From Planctomycetota bacterium (GTDB lineage Bacteria; Planctomycetota; Planctomycetia; Pirellulales; Pirellulaceae), in contig CAUJHS010000084.1 of NCBI GenBank assembly GCA_963204915.1, positions 1-64,000 on the forward strand: DNA of 64,000 bases, given 5' to 3'. Positions 25,321-34,265 of the stretch are shown piece after piece; position 1 is the first letter of the stretch; each line of letters opens with the position of its first letter. Both the position numbers and the translations under genes were made by a program. Under the pieces are notes generated by a model. That model was not told where the DNA came from and searched no databases. It saw only the letters and a list, made by a program, of their open reading frames with translations.

Positions 25321-27150
25321 TTATTCGGACTTTGCCGCTTGAGGTTCGCAAGCGATGACGATGCGCGTCGACGCCGCGTTCGTCAAATGCAATGCGAGTT
25401 TACGAACGCCGCGGTTGTCGCCTTGTTCGGCGGGCTGGGGCGAGGTGGGAAGCGGCGCGGCGTCCATTACCTGGAGCTGCGCGTCTTTCGGTTCCAGCAA
25501 ACGAACTTGCAATCGTTTGCCCTGCTGTTCGAGTGTTGCGGCGGCGCCTTTGGCGTCGAGCGTGATCTTCGCGCCTGTGTGCAAGAACCACCAAAGATCG
25601 CTGGGTTGCTTGCACTCGATTTCATCGGTCACAAGCACGCCGCCGTCGTCGCGCAAGGTTAAAGTTCGCTGCACCCGTTCGGCGTGCGCCGCATACGCGG
25701 GCGTCAAATCGGCTACGACCGTTGGCTCGGCGGCGTCGGGTTCAAAGCGAATCACGCGCGCATGCGCCTTAGGGTCTTGATCGGGGCCGTCGTCCGGGTT
25801 GAGAACCAAGGTGTTGTGGCCTTCGGCGCGCAAGCGGTAGTAGTCCCACCGCTGCGAGCCAAAGTAACCGGGAAAGTTGTAGTTATCGCTTCCCAAATCG
25901 ACGAACCACCGCTCGCCCAGCGCGTCGAGCACGAAGGTTCCAATATCCAAGTGGCTGTGGTTCACCGCGTTGTTGCCCGCCTTGAAGGCGACGAAGGTTG
26001 CTTGCGGATCGTTCCACGCCGAGCGGAGCGTCACGGCTTCGGTGTCGCGAAAGTAAACGTTGCGCGGCAGTTCCGGAATCTTGTCGGGCGCTCCTTGCGG
26101 CGGATACCAAATGACATCCAGCGCGTGCGGTTCGGCGTATTGCCGCTGATACGCGGAATAAAGCGGTTGTTCAAAACGTTGCGCCAGCCAGAACAATGCC
26201 GGTTCGCGCGTCGTGGTGGGTCGGCCCATGTCGGCAAAGTTAAACGCCAACCCGGTAGGGCCTTGCAGATGAATTGGAAAATGTCCCGTACGGTCAAAAC
26301 CTTCGGCCTTGGATCGTTCGAAGTCGGTTCCCAAAGCCGACTCCAGCGCCGCCAACATCATCACGTTGTAACTTGTGGCGTAGCGCCAGTAAGAGATGCT
26401 TTCGCCCCAGGCGCCATCGGGCGCATAGCTGGACATCGCCAAAGGCACGCTGCGAATCGCCATGACAAGAATGTCGCCCGCTAATTTCGGTTCTTCATCG
26501 GCAATCGCCAGCGCGCCCGCCGTCAAACCGCCGTTGCACACCTGGTTCCAATTGTGATGAGCTTTGCGCCATCCGAGCGTCGGTTTACTTCCCGGCGTAA
26601 GCCCGTGCCGCACGATGGCTTCGCGAATCACGCGGCGCTGCTCGTCGGTCCAATCGTGGTAAAGCCAGTCGTACCCGATGGCGAAGGCGTGCGTCATTTC
26701 GCCGGTGTCGAGAAAGTGCGACGGATTCCAGTCTTTGAACGCCGCCGCCGTTTCCAGTTCGCGCCACACACGATCGCGGTAGCGGTCATCGCCGGTCAAG
26801 CGGTAGACCAGCGACAGCGTATAAACGCGTCCGAGTACGGCGCGGCTCGTCGCCAATAAGCGTTTGCCGTCGGGAATGCGATACTCCGAGGGTTTCGCCT
26901 CGAGCAGTTCATTCGCATCACGGCGTAACTTCGCACACCACACACGCAGCACCGGGTCTTGTTCGACGCGCGATTGGAGTTGCTCAAAACCCTGCGCGTC
27001 GAGCAACAAGCGTGGATGATCCGCTTTTAGCCGTGCCAGCACTTGCTCCGCCGTGGGCGGGGCGTTCTCATCCTCGCTCGCGCTGGCGCCGGGAAGGGAA
27101 ACCAGCAGAAGCATCAGCGTGACGGCGACAACGATCAACTTTATCTTCAT
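25321..27150 (-). CDS. exported heparinase II/III-like polysaccharide lyase
   Basis: 609 residues. A signal peptide (cleavage about residue 25, ASASEDEN) precedes an alpha-toroid N-terminal half (ALFWLAQRF region; GYDWLYHDWTDEQRRV) and a beta-sandwich C-terminal half with the heparinase II/III signature region (NHSHLDIGTFVLDALGERW, followed by the DLGSDNYNFPGYFGSQRWDY segment). These lyases cut uronic-acid polysaccharides such as heparin, alginate or related glycans outside the cytoplasm. The start has AAGGAG 8 nt upstream. It follows the BNR-repeat gene by 61 nt in the same direction, suggesting a glycan-use operon. Confidence 0.85.
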   Translation of the reverse strand: MKIKLIVVAVTLMLLLVSLPGASASEDENAPPTAEQVLARLKADHPRLLLDAQGFEQLQSRVEQDPVLRVWCAKLRRDANELLEAKPSEYRIPDGKRLLATSRAVLGRVYTLSLVYRLTGDDRYRDRVWRELETAAAFKDWNPSHFLDTGEMTHAFAIGYDWLYHDWTDEQRRVIREAIVRHGLTPGSKPTLGWRKAHHNWNQVCNGGLTAGALAIADEEPKLAGDILVMAIRSVPLAMSSYAPDGAWGESISYWRYATSYNVMMLAALESALGTDFERSKAEGFDRTGHFPIHLQGPTGLAFNFADMGRPTTTREPALFWLAQRFEQPLYSAYQRQYAEPHALDVIWYPPQGAPDKIPELPRNVYFRDTEAVTLRSAWNDPQATFVAFKAGNNAVNHSHLDIGTFVLDALGERWFVDLGSDNYNFPGYFGSQRWDYYRLRAEGHNTLVLNPDDGPDQDPKAHARVIRFEPDAAEPTVVADLTPAYAAHAERVQRTLTLRDDGGVLVTDEIECKQPSDLWWFLHTGAKITLDAKGAAATLEQQGKRLQVRLLEPKDAQLQVMDAAPLPTSPQPAEQGDNRGVRKLALHLTNAASTRIVIACEPQAAKSE

Positions 27151-27211
27151 GGCGACAACTCCTTCGATCGGAAATCTCGAATCGACGGCGAACATCGGCC
27201 AGTCCGTCGCG

Positions 27212-28564
27212 TTAGCGCGTCGATGCGGGCCAGGCCATGCCGACCACATCGAGATCATAGTTTGTGAAGGCGTGATACTTCCCGCGCAGCCAAAGGACGA
27301 AGCTCGTATCGCTGCGTCCCCAGGGCACAATGGGCCGCAAGTGATCCTCGGTGGCGTTAGGAGTCAGGCACTCAAACGCCGGGTTCTTGCCCGAAGGATC
27401 GAGCACCGCGCGATGCACCTCGTAATGCCCGCTGGCGTTGGGGCGCCCGGTGGCGACATCCACATTCGACGAGAGATACACCACGTTCGTTCGATAAGGA
27501 TCAATACAAATGTTTCCGGTGTAATCGTCCTCGCCCACGTACAGCCGTGATCCCGCGTAGGCGACTTGCGCACTTTGCCACTTGGCGCCGTCCCAACGGG
27601 CGTAATGGTAACGGAGGTCGTGGCCGGCCTGCGGATGCCCCGATTTCAGCCCGCCCGAATCCTTTTGCACTGAGAACACCATCACGGGGCGGCCTGCGCC
27701 GTCGAGATGGAGATCGCTGGTCCATGCCACGTTTTGCGCATCGCCCGCGAAGACGCGCGTCGCTTCCTCGGGCGTCACCGGGCCGTCGTCGACCGCTTTA
27801 ATTTTTTCCCCATTGCTTCGATAGAAAGCATGGTTGGAGTAGTACGCGTGATAAATGCTGTTATCGTAGTCCCGCGGATGCGCTTCCGTGAAAATAAAGT
27901 GAATCGTTCCGCGGCCGTCGGATGCGTACTTAACATACGGCCGGTGCTTAACCGGGCTTTCAAAGTGGATCCACACACCCCGGGCAGTCCAGCTTTGCCC
28001 CTCGTCGTCGGATGTCATCCAAGAGGGTTTGAACGTCGCATCGTAACCGCGGAAAAAGTTATACAACCGGCCTCGTCCCTCGTTCTCCTCGGTCAACCGA
28101 AAGAGATTTGAATACGTCACATGGGACGAAGGACTGGGCACAAAGGTTTGTTCTTCTTCCCAGGCGGTGGTGTCGCCGGGCCGCGCGGTCACGCGGTAGT
28201 AGATGAGGTTCTCGCCGCCGTGTTTGCAATACATGGCCAGAATGCGTCCATCGCCCAGCACCAGCAATGCGGGCGAGTCATGATCGTCATATTGAAACCG
28301 TTCACGCAGCACGCTGCGATGCAAGGCGCCCGTCGCCAGGTCGTACGTGACGACCTCCACATTTCCGCGGCGGGCGATGTCGTGTGAGCCGGAAGCGATC
28401 GTGCCGAGGATCAACTTGCCGTCATGGACGATGGCGCGTTCGTCCTCGAACCAGCACCAGCCGCCGTCATCGTTGAAGGTGATCAGGGGAGACTCCGCCA
28501 GGGCCAGCGGCGGCGTCAAGGCGGACAACAGCAGCACACAAGAGAGGACTCGCGATCGCGCCAT
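27212..28564 (-). CDS. exported BNR-repeat (BNR_4-type) protein
   Basis: 450 residues with a signal peptide (about 1-23). The sequence has beta-propeller repeats of the BNR/sialidase type (ITFNDDGGWCWFEDERAIV; DDHDSPALLVLGDGRILAMY; TSDDEGQSWTARGVW with an Asp box), as in BNR_4 family proteins found among polysaccharide-use genes. It may be a lyase or hydrolase or bind a sugar; catalytic residues cannot be fixed from sequence alone. The ATG at 28564 has CGGGAG 8 nt upstream. It is the first gene of a pair with the heparinase-like gene and is divergent from the sulfatase-phosphatase fusion. Confidence 0.78.
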   Translation of the reverse strand: MARSRVLSCVLLLSALTPPLALAESPLITFNDDGGWCWFEDERAIVHDGKLILGTIASGSHDIARRGNVEVVTYDLATGALHRSVLRERFQYDDHDSPALLVLGDGRILAMYCKHGGENLIYYRVTARPGDTTAWEEEQTFVPSPSSHVTYSNLFRLTEENEGRGRLYNFFRGYDATFKPSWMTSDDEGQSWTARGVWIHFESPVKHRPYVKYASDGRGTIHFIFTEAHPRDYDNSIYHAYYSNHAFYRSNGEKIKAVDDGPVTPEEATRVFAGDAQNVAWTSDLHLDGAGRPVMVFSVQKDSGGLKSGHPQAGHDLRYHYARWDGAKWQSAQVAYAGSRLYVGEDDYTGNICIDPYRTNVVYLSSNVDVATGRPNASGHYEVHRAVLDPSGKNPAFECLTPNATEDHLRPIVPWGRSDTSFVLWLRGKYHAFTNYDLDVVGMAWPASTR

Positions 28565-28697
28565 GGGTAAGTCTCCCGAAACTGGCGGTAGGTGGGCAGG
28601 GTTATCGCGTCCAATGTGGATGGTAGCATTGCAAACGCCCGCCGCACAGCACACAATCGAACATTCCCGCCGAACCATCATCCTTCCTTGATAGATA

Positions 28698-31600
28698 ATG
28701 ATGAAGCGACTTCGATTGATCTGCGCGTTCTTGCTCTGGGTTGCGGCTCCCTTGAGTGCGTGGGCTCAAGAGCGTCCCAATATTATCGTGTTTCTGGCCG
28801 ATGATTTGGGCTGGACCGATCTGGCGTGCTACGGCAGCGATTTGCATGAGACGCCCCACCTGGACGGACTCGCGCGCACCGGAGTGAAGTTCACCGACGC
28901 CTATTCCGCGTGCACGGTTTGTTCGCCCACGCGCGCTTCGTTGCTGACCGGCAAATATCCTGCGCGATTACATGTGACCGACTGGATCGCGGGCCATGAG
29001 CGTCCCCAGGCAAAACTGCGCATTCCGGACTGGACGAAGCAACTGAACCATGAGTACGTCACGCTGGCCGAAGTGTTGCAGCAAGCGGGCTATCAAACCG
29101 CACACATCGGGAAATGGCACTTGGGCCCCGACACGCACGGGCCTACGAGCCAAGGGTTTCAAGTGAACATTGGCGGAACGAGCGCGGGCTCCCCGCCGGG
29201 CGGCTACTTCTTGCCCAATCAATTGGACCTGCCCGGCGCTAAAGAAGGCGAGTATCTTACCGACCATTTGACCGATCGTGCAATCGAACTAATCGAGCAA
29301 TGGCGCGAGAAGCCGTTCTTCCTTTACCTTCCCTCGTATGCGGTTCATACGCCCATTCAAGCCAAGCCCGACCTGGCCGAACATTACCGCGAAAAGATCG
29401 AACCGGAACACAAGCACCGCAACGCCGACTACGCGGCCATGGTTCACAACCTGGACGAGAACATTGGCCGGGTCCTGGCGAAGCTCGATGAGTTGAAGTT
29501 GACCGAACGCACGCTGGTGATCTTTACCAGCGACAACGGCGGACTAACGCAAGTGAACGGACGCCCCACCGGCGTAACGAACAACACACCGCTGCGTCGC
29601 GGCAAAGGCTCGGCGTATGAAGGCGGCGTGCGCGTGCCGCTGATCGTGCGCGGTCCCGGCGTGGCGCAAGATGCGGTTTGCGATGAACCTGCGATGACCG
29701 TCGACCTGTTCCCCACCGTGGCGGAGTGGGCCGGCGTGGCGTTACCTGACGACGCGAAAACTTCGCTCGATGGCATGAGTCTGGCGGCCGTCTTACCGAA
29801 CCCGGAAGGAACCTTGCGCCGCGAGGCGCTTTATTGGCACTACCCGCACTATCATCCCGGCGGCGACGGACCCTACAGCGCCGTTCGTGCCGGCGATTGG
29901 AAATTGATTGAACACTTGGAGGATGGACGACTGGAATTATTCAACTTGCGGGAAGATTTGGGAGAACAAAACGATCTAGCGGAAGAACGGCCGGAACACG
30001 CCAAGCAGTTACTCGCGCAATTGACTGCGTGGCGGCAATCGGTTGGCGCGCAAATGCCTACCGAGAACCCGAGTTACGATCCGGAGCGAGCCACAGAAGC
30101 GGCGCCGCGCAAGAAAGCAACGCCGAAGAAAAAAACGAACGCCGCGTCCTCCGAAAGCGCCGACGCCGCTGCCGCTTCGGCGGTCACGCCAAGTCCTGAC
30201 GAGCGGCCCGATGTACGCCAACTGCAAACAGCCGCGATCGAATCCAAACAGGCCGACTGGGGCCACTGGGGCGCCGACCCCGCCAAGTATTCGAGTTGGA
30301 CCAGTCACTCCAACCGATTGATCCCGGTTTACACGTACGGCATCAACCTGGACAACGTGCGTAAGAACAACGCCTATCACAGCGAACAGCGGTTGGTCCA
30401 ACTGTACGGCCGGTTACCCGAAGCGACGCTCAACCCGAACGCCGCGTACTTCGATCAAACCGCCGTGTACGACTTGCAAAAGGAAGCATTTGCGGCCGGC
30501 AAAAAGCACATCATTCTGATTGTGTTCGACGGCATGGATTGGCAAACCACGGCCGCGGCGGCGTATTACAAATCCGGGAAGATCTACCGCGAAGGCCGCG
30601 GTTCCGGCTTGTTCTGGCAAGACTATCGGGGCGCCGAAACCGATTTCGGTTTTTTCGTCACCAGCCCCTGGAGCAATTCCGAAGGTGTGGATGTCGATGC
30701 GCAAACCGTGGCCGATGTGAGTCGCGGACTTAGCGGCGGATATGACCCTGCGTTCGGCGGCTCCGAACCATGGGCGGCGGCGGCGGACCCGCGTTACTTG
30801 CTAGGCCAAAACCGCAACCGACGGCACGCCGTGACCGACTCCGCCTCGTCAGCCACGTCGCTCACGGCCGGCATTAAGACCTACAACGCCGCGATTAACG
30901 TGGCTCATGATGGCTCGCAGGTCGCGCCCCTCGCCCGGGAGTTGCAAGCCAACCGCGGGTTCTCGATTGGCGTGGTGACAAGCGTTCCGATCAGTCACGC
31001 CACGCCGGCCTGTGCATACTCGAACAACGTCACGCGCAACGACTACCAAGACCTGACGCGCGACTTGCTCGGTCTACCGTCGATCGCGCATCGCGATCCA
31101 CCTACGCCGGGGGTCGAAGTGCTCCTTGGCGCCGGCTGGGGCGAAGTCGCGGAAAAGGAGGAAAAGCAAGGAGCCAACTACATTCCTGGCAATCGCTTCC
31201 TTGCGCCGGGCGATCGTGTCAGCATTGATGCGGCGCAAGGCGGACGATATATCGTGGCCGAGCGCACCCCAGGTCAAAACGGTGCGCAACTTCTGGCCGC
31301 CGCCGCACAGCAAGCGGTGGCGCAGCAGAAACGGCTCTTTGGCTTTTTTGGCGTCAAAGGCGGACACTTGCCGTTCCAAACCGCCGATGGCCGGTACGAC
31401 CCCGCCCCCAGCGTGAAGGACGTGGAGAAGTATTCGCCCGCCGATATTGAAGAGAACCCCACCTTGGCCGATATGACCCGCGCCGCGCTCTCGGTACTGG
31501 AGCATGACCCTGAAGGTTTCTGGCTCATGGTGGAAGCGGGCGACGTGGACTGGGCCAATCACGCCAACAACCTGGACAACTCGATCGGCGCCACGCTCAG

Positions 31601-31736
31601 CGGCGACGACGCCTTCCGCGCCGTGGTCGAATGGATCGAAGCGCGCAAAGCCTGGGACAATACCGCCGTGATCCTCACCGCCGATCACGGCCACTTCTTG
31701 GTTCTCGACAAACCCGAAGTGCTTATCCAAAAGTAA
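28698..31736 (+). CDS. sulfatase - alkaline phosphatase fusion protein
   Basis: 1012 residues. A signal peptide (1-23) is followed by a complete sulfatase domain (about 24-455): FLADDLGWTD metal Asp, the formylglycine motif CSPTR at 75-79, HIGKWHLGPD, FTSDNGG, and a normal sulfatase C-terminus. A Lys/Ala/Ser-rich linker (about 460-495) joins it to a full alkaline-phosphatase domain: IVFDGMDWQ near 605, nucleophile segment TDSASSATSLTAG near 711, VEAGDVDWANHANN near 945 and DHGHFLVL close to the end. Free planctomycete phosphatases of this type have their own signal peptide; this one lacks it and relies on the sulfatase's. It should remove sulfate and phosphate esters in the periplasm or outside. 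No frameshift is seen. Confidence 0.9.
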   Translation: MMKRLRLICAFLLWVAAPLSAWAQERPNIIVFLADDLGWTDLACYGSDLHETPHLDGLARTGVKFTDAYSACTVCSPTRASLLTGKYPARLHVTDWIAGHERPQAKLRIPDWTKQLNHEYVTLAEVLQQAGYQTAHIGKWHLGPDTHGPTSQGFQVNIGGTSAGSPPGGYFLPNQLDLPGAKEGEYLTDHLTDRAIELIEQWREKPFFLYLPSYAVHTPIQAKPDLAEHYREKIEPEHKHRNADYAAMVHNLDENIGRVLAKLDELKLTERTLVIFTSDNGGLTQVNGRPTGVTNNTPLRRGKGSAYEGGVRVPLIVRGPGVAQDAVCDEPAMTVDLFPTVAEWAGVALPDDAKTSLDGMSLAAVLPNPEGTLRREALYWHYPHYHPGGDGPYSAVRAGDWKLIEHLEDGRLELFNLREDLGEQNDLAEERPEHAKQLLAQLTAWRQSVGAQMPTENPSYDPERATEAAPRKKATPKKKTNAASSESADAAAASAVTPSPDERPDVRQLQTAAIESKQADWGHWGADPAKYSSWTSHSNRLIPVYTYGINLDNVRKNNAYHSEQRLVQLYGRLPEATLNPNAAYFDQTAVYDLQKEAFAAGKKHIILIVFDGMDWQTTAAAAYYKSGKIYREGRGSGLFWQDYRGAETDFGFFVTSPWSNSEGVDVDAQTVADVSRGLSGGYDPAFGGSEPWAAAADPRYLLGQNRNRRHAVTDSASSATSLTAGIKTYNAAINVAHDGSQVAPLARELQANRGFSIGVVTSVPISHATPACAYSNNVTRNDYQDLTRDLLGLPSIAHRDPPTPGVEVLLGAGWGEVAEKEEKQGANYIPGNRFLAPGDRVSIDAAQGGRYIVAERTPGQNGAQLLAAAAQQAVAQQKRLFGFFGVKGGHLPFQTADGRYDPAPSVKDVEKYSPADIEENPTLADMTRAALSVLEHDPEGFWLMVEAGDVDWANHANNLDNSIGATLSGDDAFRAVVEWIEARKAWDNTAVILTADHGHFLVLDKPEVLIQK

Positions 31737-31737
31737 T

Positions 31738-31771
31738 CATGCTGCGAAACCAGTTCGCAATGCGCAGCATG
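31738..31771. terminator. inverted repeat between convergent genes
   Basis: CATGCTGCG at 31738-31746 and CGCAGCATG at 31763-31771 form a 9-bp stem with a 16-nt loop right after the fusion gene's stop and before the end of the convergent transglutaminase-like gene. There is no T run, so it may be a weak or bidirectional terminator. Confidence 0.4.
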
Positions 31772-31799
31772 AGTTCATTAGGCAAACTCGGTGTACGCC

Positions 31800-33791
31800 T
31801 TACGCCGATTCCGTAGAGGCGCGGACAAGCACGATGTCGGCGTGATCGGCGCGAGTGCAGTCTTCCCAAAACGTGCGAACTTCCGGAAACCGCTCGGCCG
31901 GCGCCACGCCGCCGCGGCTCTCCATTCGGCGCGAGCAAATCAAACGGCCATTCTCGTAGGCAATCGAGATTTCATGCTCCAGCCAGTCGCAATGGTTCGT
32001 CACGTTGTACGGAAGCGCATAGCCGGTAAAACCCGGCGGCAGCGCGATCACATGTTGTTCGATTAAACGCATCACCGACGGAGCCTGCAACGGATGTCGG
32101 CGCTCGGCCGCACTCACCGGGCCGGTGAACTCGAACGCTTCGGCCCAGGGCATACGGAACAGCAGCAAGTCTTTCACCGGTCGACCCCAGCGGCGCAGAT
32201 GAACGCGGTAGCGATAGGTCACATCGCGGCTGAGATCGTCGAGGTCGTCAATTTCAATCTCATCGACTTGCGCGCCGGGGCGTTCTTCCGAAACGCTTTG
32301 CGCAATCACCCGGCGGCGATGCTCCTCATGCCGGTCGCGCAGCATCATGCGGTACATTGCCGCGCGTTCGCCAGTCACCGTGGTTTGGACGCGGTACGTA
32401 AAGTCTCCTTCGGCCGAGAGCTCGCCTTCGCAGCAACGTTCGACGCGTTGCCGCTCCGGCGGATCCTGCGGAATGTCGATCAGCCGCGGTTGCCCGTTGC
32501 TTGCGAAGTGGTTCACGTGCGCGTCGTCGCCCAGCAGGAGGGCTTGCACGCCTTGATCGTTCAGCGGCAACGAACCAAAGGTGTAAGGTCCCGCGGCGGG
32601 GTCGAGCCAGAGATCATGCCCTTCCACTTTGGCGATGACAATGGCGTGATCAAAACGACGCGCCGGAAGCATCACGCGACGGCCGTTCATGCTGGTGAGC
32701 AAGATGGCGACTTTCGCCGGCACACGCAGCTCCTCCAACAGCGAAACCATGAGCGACGACTTGTCTTTGCAGTCGCCGCGCAGGTCTTCCAGCATTTGCA
32801 CGGCGTCGCGAATGCGCGGCGCTTCCAGTTCGCTGGGGTGGCGACCGTAGCGCACGTCGCGCGCGGCGTATTGAAATACCGCCATCACCCGATCTCGGTC
32901 GGTCGTCGCCGTTTGTCCTAATTGCTGCGCCAGATCTTTAATCGCTTTAGGAATCTTCTTGCCAGGAAGCAGGTCTTTCGCATAATGCCGGGCGACCGGC
33001 TCCCAGTCGTGCAGGGTGCTGAAGTCGATCCAGGGGGCGAAGTCGCGCGGGGGCGGCGTCCAGGCGTCGGTTTCGATTCCGCCCAGGTTGCGCAAGTCCC
33101 ATTGATACACGCGGTAGCGTCCGTGCTGCGATTCTTCGGGCTTCCAATCGCAATGGTGCAGTTCGATTCGGGCGGTGAACGGCTCGGCCACGGCAAGCGT
33201 TAATCTCCGTCGACGGCAAGGCCAGAGCCAATGCAAGACAAAGTCGCCCCAGACCACCGGGCCGGCTTCGTCCGGAACGAAATGATCGACCTGATGTTCG
33301 AACTCCACCACCACGCCAGGGCGTAGTGGAGAGAACACGAGTTTGAGTCCCCAGTCGCGCGCCGTAACCTGCCCCACCTGCTTCGCCGCTTTGCGAATAC
33401 GAGCGCGCGGCATGCGTTTGACGCCCGGCGGCAGAAACACGCCTTGATCGTCGGGAAGATACACCTGAGCGCGCTTCACCGTGGGCCGCCAGCGGCGCGG
33501 ATCGTACACCACGCCTTTCTCGTCCCACTCGGCCAGGTTCGCATCGCCAAAGGGAACCGTCACCAGGTGCATGCGGCGCGAGGTCGTGCCGTCGCGATGC
33601 AGCGCCACAACCACATCTTCCAGCAACACCAATTCGCCCCAGTGCGCCGCTTCGGCCAGGTCGGGCGGATCGGCCAGAAGCTCCTCAGCAGAAATGCGCG
33701 GCGCAAACCGATCTAATGGCCGCGGCCAACGCAATCGCGTCCTTAAAAGTTTCCGTCGCGCCCGAGGCGTGGGAACAGGAGTGGCGGTCAT
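31800..33791 (-). CDS. DUF3857/transglutaminase-like protein
   Basis: 663 residues. The N-terminal half matches DUF3857-type beta-sandwich proteins; the middle holds a transglutaminase-like cysteine protease fold with GDCKDKSSL (Cys near residue 340), FDHAIV (His) and LDPAAG (Asp), so the Cys-His-Asp triad is complete. The C-terminal third is another beta-rich domain. No signal peptide is evident from the ATG at 33791, so the protein may be cytoplasmic or the start may differ; no Shine-Dalgarno is seen. It is convergent with the fusion gene and divergent from the NHL protein gene. Substrate unknown. Confidence 0.72.
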   Translation of the reverse strand: MTATPVPTPRARRKLLRTRLRWPRPLDRFAPRISAEELLADPPDLAEAAHWGELVLLEDVVVALHRDGTTSRRMHLVTVPFGDANLAEWDEKGVVYDPRRWRPTVKRAQVYLPDDQGVFLPPGVKRMPRARIRKAAKQVGQVTARDWGLKLVFSPLRPGVVVEFEHQVDHFVPDEAGPVVWGDFVLHWLWPCRRRRLTLAVAEPFTARIELHHCDWKPEESQHGRYRVYQWDLRNLGGIETDAWTPPPRDFAPWIDFSTLHDWEPVARHYAKDLLPGKKIPKAIKDLAQQLGQTATTDRDRVMAVFQYAARDVRYGRHPSELEAPRIRDAVQMLEDLRGDCKDKSSLMVSLLEELRVPAKVAILLTSMNGRRVMLPARRFDHAIVIAKVEGHDLWLDPAAGPYTFGSLPLNDQGVQALLLGDDAHVNHFASNGQPRLIDIPQDPPERQRVERCCEGELSAEGDFTYRVQTTVTGERAAMYRMMLRDRHEEHRRRVIAQSVSEERPGAQVDEIEIDDLDDLSRDVTYRYRVHLRRWGRPVKDLLLFRMPWAEAFEFTGPVSAAERRHPLQAPSVMRLIEQHVIALPPGFTGYALPYNVTNHCDWLEHEISIAYENGRLICSRRMESRGGVAPAERFPEVRTFWEDCTRADHADIVLVRASTESA

Positions 33792-34265
33792 CCGCGCATT
33801 ATGCCGAATGCCCACAGGACGAAACAGGGGACAAAGAACACAGGCGTCACGTGTTCGTCGTCCGGAGTTCTCTGGAGAACTCTCGGTCGAAGTCTTGCGA
33901 CATTCGTCCCGAATGGCGTTATCGGCCGGCGCCACCGGGCCAACAGCGTCAGGTTCGCAGGCGTGGTCGCTCGATCTGGTTGTTTGGCGCCGTATTTCCA
34001 GTCGCGGCATGTTCGCAACGTCCGCCACAAACGCTCCTGCAGCTACTTGAAGCGACGAAACCAGACCAGCTACTGGTCACACGACAGCAAGCGCCGAGCG
34101 ACGGCCGCGCAGCGCATGTCGTGCGACGAGACAGCATGAGAAACCTTGGGAGGCCCAAGCGACGTTTTCCTGGACGATGAATTTCGTTACCATAAAGCTC
34201 CACTGATGAATTTGACCCACGCCGATCCACCCCGCCGCGGAAATCTGCACGTGAGGAACGCGCCC
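33792..34265. other. divergent intergenic region
   Basis: 474 bp between the transglutaminase-like gene and the NHL lipoprotein gene. Several overlapping frames of 60-110 codons on both strands have no protein character. I see no convincing promoter pair, repeat or RNA. Confidence 0.5.
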
